From NCBI GenBank assembly GCA_017454745.1, contig JAFTCL010000066.1, positions 1 to 64,000 of the forward strand: a stretch of 64,000 nucleotides of DNA, given 5' to 3'. The notes beneath the pieces are model-generated. The model was given only the letters and a program-made list of their open reading frames with translations, was not told where the DNA came from and did not search any database. Positions 61,201 to 64,000 of the stretch are shown piece after piece; positions within the stretch are counted from its first letter, which is position 1, and each line of letters opens with the position of its first letter. Made by a program: the position numbers and the translations under genes. The stretch is from Kiritimatiellia bacterium (lineage in GTDB: Bacteria > Verrucomicrobiota > Kiritimatiellia > RFP12 > UBA1067).

Positions 61201-64000
61201 ATTGCGCTGCTATTGAGAATGCCCTTGCCGACGATGCCGGCTTCGTGCCGGGCGCGGCGGATACTGATGTGCCGACCACCGCTGGCGCGGAGAATAACGT
61301 TCCGGCGGAGTTCCTGAACGGTTTCACCCGCGCCCGCGTGCTGGATGTCGCGGCAAACAAAGGAATGGTCCTCACCGATTACGGTATAGTTCCCTACACC
61401 GTTAAGAACGCCTCCGCGCCGGTAGAGAATCTCTCCCGCGTTGGTTACTACATTGAGTTGAAGCGCAAGAATGACGCCTTCAGCGATTTCCATGGGCTTA
61501 CGCGCTGGATGTGGGTCTCGATGGACGCCTTCGGCGGCAAGACCATCGATGACGTGGCGGTGCCGCTCACCACGGTCAACCAGACGCTGGTCCGCCGCCT
61601 GCGCGTGAAGACCAATATGCCCGGTATCGAATCGACGACGGCGGACGCCTCCGGCGAGACCGGCTGGGTGGAATTCTGGCCGAGCAGCTACAGTAATGGT
61701 GATTCTGGGAATGCCGACGCTCCCGCCCACACTTACGGCTATGACTGGAACGACATCCGCACCGACAATATGTCCGGATACGGCTCGATGCAGGTGTTCC
61801 GCTTCACCCCAGGTGCGGCGAATCCCGCGCAGGTGATGTTCGTGTTCAACCGCTGGTCAACCAGTGGCTCTTGGGAAATCGGTCTCGGCAACTTCTCGCA
61901 CCAGAGCTTGGGTTCGGTTGACTGGACATTCTCCGGCGATCCCGGCAAAGGTATGAACGGAACCATGTCGGCCGACGCCTACGAGGTGGCGAAGATCGAG
62001 ATCTGGACCGCTTCGATGGCGGACGATCCCGACGCCCCGACCGCCGCGTTGGTTTATGTCAACGATGTGGTGGATGACGGCGACACCGCGACGGTGACCG
62101 GTTCGGTGGTTGATTTCGGTCTCGATGCCGATAGCGCCACGATTACCCTTGAATGGTCTGACGACCCGGCATTCGCCACCGTCGCCGGTTCCGCGAGTAT
62201 CGGTTCGGTCAGCGAGCTTGGCGATATCACCGCCACGGCTACGGGCCTCGCCGCCGGTAAGACCTGGTACTTCCGCTTTGCCAGCGTTAACAGCAACGGC
62301 GAGAGCGCGTTTTCTGACAACAGCGATCCGCTCACGCTGACGGCCGGATACTGGCGCCCGCAGACGCTCGGCGACACTTGGACCTCCATCGCTTGGTTGA
62401 AGGACAACACCGGTTCGCCGGTTGCGTTTGACCCGGTGTGGACCGCGGTATTCGACGGTCAGGAGACCACGAAGCCCGCGACAGTCCAGATTCCCGACGA
62501 GGTCGCGGCAAACAAGGTGGTGGTTGAGGGAGCTGCCGATTACACCTTTGACGGTACCGGATCAATCTCTTCCAAACGTCTCGTCAAGGAAGGCAGCGGC
62601 AAGCTGACGATTGAAGCCCGCGCTTTGGCCAATACCGCCGACATTGAGATTCGCGGTGGTGTGGTTAAGATGGGTGATACCGCCGATATCGGCGCGGCCG
62701 GTTCCGACGGCGGCACGATCACCGTAAAGAAAGGCGGCCAGTTCGACTTCAACCACATTGATACCGCGAGCGGCAACGGACGGCCACGCGCCAAGATCAC
62801 CAGCGGCAAGACTTTTGTGATCGAGGGTGATGGGCCTGACGGGTCCGGCGCGTTGACCACTACGGCCGAAAACACCTATTGGGGTTCCCCGATTAATGAA
62901 GTGGTTCTTACGGGTGACGCTACGATCGGCGGCGTAAGCCGTATCGATATCCGCGGCGGCACCAAGAACTCGATCACGGGTCCGGAAGACGCCACGCTGA
63001 CCATCAAGAACAGCGCGGTCAGCCGGACGCGCGGATTGAACGTGCACGGCCCGATATCGGTTGGCAAGATGGTGATCACGGAAGAGGGTTGCTACACGCC
63101 GGAAGGCAGCGCCTTCACGTTGGACATCCCGAACGGCATTGAATTGGCCGGTGCCCTTTCGATGTGGGCCTCGTCCGGTAAGTGGAATGTCGGCGGTTTG
63201 GTGGCCGTTGGTCAAAATGCCTACATCGGTAACGATTCCGGAACGTCGTATGTCGATACGTCCGTCACTGTCTCCGACGGTGCAACGCTCACGATGGGCG
63301 GCGGCGCGACGACTCGCTACCGTGAACCGATGACGAACAAGGGGACGGTCTTGGTACAGAAGAACGGCCACTATTTGGACGCGCCCCTTGTGAACGAGGG
63401 TAATCCGGTCATGCGCCTCAGCACCGATTTCCACAACTTCGCCCCGACGGTGACGGGCGATTCGCGTGTGGAGGTCACGGGCGGTTACTATTGGACCACC
63501 GGTAATCAGGATTGGGGCGACAGTGCGTTGGACGTGACGCTTTCCGGCGGGACCGGCCTCGTGCTCGGCATGAACAATGACGGATACGGGATGCCGAAGT
63601 TCGGCAAGAACAAACTCTCGGTTACGGCGAATAGCGGTAATACGGCTACGTTCTTCTTCCATCCGAGTGCCTCCGCCGAGATCGACGGTGTCACCATCAG
63701 CGGCCTCATCGACAAGTTCTTCTCGCAAGGCCCGAACGTCAAGACGCTCAGGGCCGGGCCTATCGTTGACATCCGCGCCAACGATCTCAACTTCTCGGCT
63801 AACCGGTTCGAGATCGGCACCGGCAACGGTCGCGGCAATCTGACCGTTACCGGCGAAAACACGCACATCGCCACCAAGGGGCTCTACGCCAACTGGGTCG
63901 ACTCGCACTACTACGCGGGTTCGCTCACGTTCATGAACGGTCTTCTCGAGATTGGCTCGGACGGCATTAGCGAGGCTTGGACAGATCCGATGCGTACCGT
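55260..64000 (+). CDS. Giant secreted protein with tandem lectin-like, SGNH-hydrolase and beta-helix-type modules, 3' end outside the window
   Basis: One frame stays open from ATG 55260 (GGAGG site) to the window end, at least 2913 residues. A signal peptide comes first (MKLNALLAAFAAFAALTLGAYA). Residues about 25-260 and 285-570 are two related lectin/LamG-like modules (matching segments FFGQQWAGSKYLF and FFGQHWGGNAYLF). A beta-helix-like block rich in NGHTL and GTV units follows. Residues about 1115-1320 and 1765-1985 are two homologous SGNH-type domains, each followed by a similar beta domain starting GAENNVPAE. Only the second has intact GDS (Ser1775), ND (1867-1868) and HPDW (His1968). 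About residue 2260 onward there is an FN3-like domain, then autotransporter-like repeats. Likely a surface enzyme or adhesin acting on acylated polysaccharide; anchoring lies beyond the window. Confidence 0.85.
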   Translation, partial: MKLNALLAAFAAFAALTLGAYARTMGISGMTDQTVTFVFDADDANDYELFLAHGATDCGEDKFAWENFEKIADVPYDMTSFTYEVPDALRDGRPMRAFLLQRDGINMVREFKSISSNGSQWIDAGVPPASNWIIDFRFRTGATLPNDTAFFGQQWAGSKYLFILQSNVFKFYGGPTNFRAPIANTDYRCVIDPSNYLTLTGGGAEERNSVNRSVNGSGNFALFAINNGGYRGSYTFYRLKIVADRTPIRDFVPAANADGDVGLYDQVNNVFYPSKTESQFLAGDEMPQGRFGRVSNTSPSFKFRRSVSVSSATADKITLSFGNPTSETYKLYVAYGNSDGKGDKNAWTSYEAVDNIAADTTSYTYTLPAALRADGAFFRFFLVKTDNLPYTAELSSITSTGAQMVRLDYVPGYNTSVDLRFGDVTYANQKVFFGQHWGGNAYLFNMQSSTFRFHGSGAISEIVPAAATDYRCQITTDGNFFLSSGGETSGRAENLQAYPLIDLCVFATHSSGYAAAFRFDYMSVADHGFVVRDLVPVQALDGRGALFDRFSGEVFANVTGTDFAKGAPVARQGWAIATTASYAASSTGAPRPMTLPAKVTLTEDTDWTGMQSELANGVTVDLNGHTLHVLAPETDSPTTPIIFEGAAGNLHVTVPEGEMWSARTVQFNSNVNIIKDGPGTYFVSKKSPAIKSITVAEGTVKAGGTAYLAKGTRVTVKNGATYDAGGYGDSVCFFTIEGTGPDGLGALRNTGGDIGNGTAQMAGLVLTGDALVSGNSLGLINNSYTATTFELNGHTLRLNMNSGKSFWICSSSGSTEGTIIVNSGSAFFHRNTVNIPNVDLTLIGTSGIGAEIPSSNPPNVYLRDFTLNSGTKYKQSSNRMHVRNLFIHDGATIESTVSWIYVSTAVVVDNETTDFTLYPPITNNGTYSKLYKYGAATLTIANNHTDQRMDNGVEIFGGTVVMDSTASTKYPQRAISSQPVPVIIHSGATLDMTRCGTAAVALSGLVIEEGGTLLHTADQTISFTKSPSFDKPEPFAFTGTVNFTQPANFVLTELFAGANAPTAGTPLTLLTAGAITANSGGRFNVIGCPYDYDIDVTSTSVILKTVAEGATIPDPIKIWSVGGNYVYGNATTGDNFRFPLAQKLTAEGWNVNMTGWRRTNPNGIQSSSTAWGSHGGIVDLALKTSATRAGLLEGLETYAAAANDPNFTILVCGDMDVGDGVSDATVLANYKAAVTRIKATLPMTTVIASTIPGASQTLNSQIADWCAAETDVECVDLASAMSSGITAATCDTAAGLLKEKLLALVAANGGVCPHSGWTRPAVTLGAENNVPAEYLAGFTRVRTIEPTPTQGFSQDLYAIPYTYAPPMQETGITKVGYYIELVRKDTGALQALWVDMDAPGSNWADVAFPVTLAQQKKTAVTKLHVWSNFGGVTTVPASDDAVEGFIEFNPINYSAPVTDVAGAIAEPWSGNMYGFNDTFTTSGTSGHGCFQLMRKFADSSAFPAGEILFAYNNWGKGTTDVNPRAIGMGSLADYGLLGVSGDKSFDRTFTYGAEGSDAANICSLAYSTIKIEFWLQYSGGTPTRAALADASWTGAADSEFTNVGNWGKDGNAATSIANSNLLIPEGVNKSFTYIGYDPINLYGSVLMMDGIGTFPTVGGIYLAGLDMGATGKLVFDPVKFSIRVASVPVFADGAKLALTSNYASSTKGRFLLMTWDNGSLDLTDSALNALFDTASASGAEVKVWAENLAQGGRLWLDLNYSAAKQQVNVLCVGDSITHGSDSTYGNWRVFLMKRLAADGYAPVAKGHRFDQSHDICGATMPDEWIYHSGISGQRLVTLNGGGTIDSIENFLDQAGDVDFVLVKLCTNDINSNNSTAEQLYPVWQQLVWKVLNQKPHAKFIAGAVVDIAYDAAKNGQVVAFNTLMKNAAEGDIFPAKRVYFADLYTPCYRYDAQGNYINGSFYGNTNLHPDWPGEDKMAETYCAAIENALADDAGFVPGAADTDVPTTAGAENNVPAEFLNGFTRARVLDVAANKGMVLTDYGIVPYTVKNASAPVENLSRVGYYIELKRKNDAFSDFHGLTRWMWVSMDAFGGKTIDDVAVPLTTVNQTLVRRLRVKTNMPGIESTTADASGETGWVEFWPSSYSNGDSGNADAPAHTYGYDWNDIRTDNMSGYGSMQVFRFTPGAANPAQVMFVFNRWSTSGSWEIGLGNFSHQSLGSVDWTFSGDPGKGMNGTMSADAYEVAKIEIWTASMADDPDAPTAALVYVNDVVDDGDTATVTGSVVDFGLDADSATITLEWSDDPAFATVAGSASIGSVSELGDITATATGLAAGKTWYFRFASVNSNGESAFSDNSDPLTLTAGYWRPQTLGDTWTSIAWLKDNTGSPVAFDPVWTAVFDGQETTKPATVQIPDEVAANKVVVEGAADYTFDGTGSISSKRLVKEGSGKLTIEARALANTADIEIRGGVVKMGDTADIGAAGSDGGTITVKKGGQFDFNHIDTASGNGRPRAKITSGKTFVIEGDGPDGSGALTTTAENTYWGSPINEVVLTGDATIGGVSRIDIRGGTKNSITGPEDATLTIKNSAVSRTRGLNVHGPISVGKMVITEEGCYTPEGSAFTLDIPNGIELAGALSMWASSGKWNVGGLVAVGQNAYIGNDSGTSYVDTSVTVSDGATLTMGGGATTRYREPMTNKGTVLVQKNGHYLDAPLVNEGNPVMRLSTDFHNFAPTVTGDSRVEVTGGYYWTTGNQDWGDSALDVTLSGGTGLVLGMNNDGYGMPKFGKNKLSVTANSGNTATFFFHPSASAEIDGVTISGLIDKFFSQGPNVKTLRAGPIVDIRANDLNFSANRFEIGTGNGRGNLTVTGENTHIATKGLYANWVDSHYYAGSLTFMNGLLEIGSDGISEAWTDPMRT

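Noticed and set aside
55605..63908. Long minus-strand open frames of 713, 1054 and 448 codons
   Set aside because: They are antisense to the giant plus-strand gene, have no start signals or recognisable motifs and arise from its GC-rich third positions.
1..64000. CRISPR arrays
   Set aside because: No regularly spaced identical repeats of 24-40 bp with unique spacers were seen; the closest, the Sel1 units, are coding repeats.

Overview
The window looks like a chromosomal segment from a Gram-negative-type (diderm) bacterium of the PVC superphylum, most likely a gut-type Kiritimatiellota or Lentisphaerota relative. This assignment is inferred from gene content and no marker gene confirms it. 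Evidence for two membranes is LpxI (lipid A synthesis), an LptD-like outer-membrane protein and an MCE/MlaD lipid-transport protein. The PVC flavour comes from several Gfo/Idh/MocA oxidoreductases (one with a Tat-type leader), secreted SUMF1-like and GH28 proteins, a tricorn-type S41 protease and a giant secreted repeat protein. No rRNA, tRNA or CRISPR array was recognised.

Layout. 1-3.8 kb: an operon of a Sel1-repeat protein, a small ORF, a PrsW-type membrane protease and a zinc-ribbon DUF805 protein. 3.9-4.8 kb: debris (truncated IS5-type transposase and a possible SNF2 motif relic). 4.9-15.6 kb: a long minus-strand block running EtfB, EtfA, a small membrane protein, a UbiA prenyltransferase, LpxI, a HAD-like protein, a secreted propeller, a Gfo/Idh oxidoreductase and a tricorn homologue. 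15.8-21.4 kb: a plus-strand group of a Tat-exported TIM-barrel protein, a Tat-exported Gfo/Idh protein and a SWIM-SNF2 helicase. 21.6-30.2 kb: a carbohydrate island in which five tightly packed minus-strand genes (including GH28) diverge from a XylR/AraC-type regulator. The island lies between the SNF2 gene and a second copy of its 3' end.

30.6-36.9 kb holds the most interesting part: four minus-strand genes behind one good promoter, arranged as CesT-like chaperone, 467-aa unknown, CesT-like chaperone, 1222-aa protein with kinase-like motifs. This is the expected architecture of type III secretion effector-chaperone pairs, with no secretion apparatus in the window.

37-40.1 kb: a membrane metalloprotease, then pyrH-frr and a Pro/Ala-rich membrane-anchored protein, closed by a clear terminator. 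40.2-46.4 kb: a secreted hypothetical, a Gfo/Idh oxidoreductase, a MATE transporter, AzlCD and a DUF4143 ATPase. 46.5-54.9 kb: a perfect 28-bp hairpin, a secreted FAD oxidoreductase, the LptD-like protein, an EF-hand protein, a D-Ala-D-Ala carboxypeptidase, a zinc-ribbon protein, an MlaD-like protein and a Dus enzyme. 55.3-64 kb: a single open frame of at least 2913 codons, still open at the window edge, encoding a giant secreted protein with two tandem SGNH-type modules, the first apparently inactivated.
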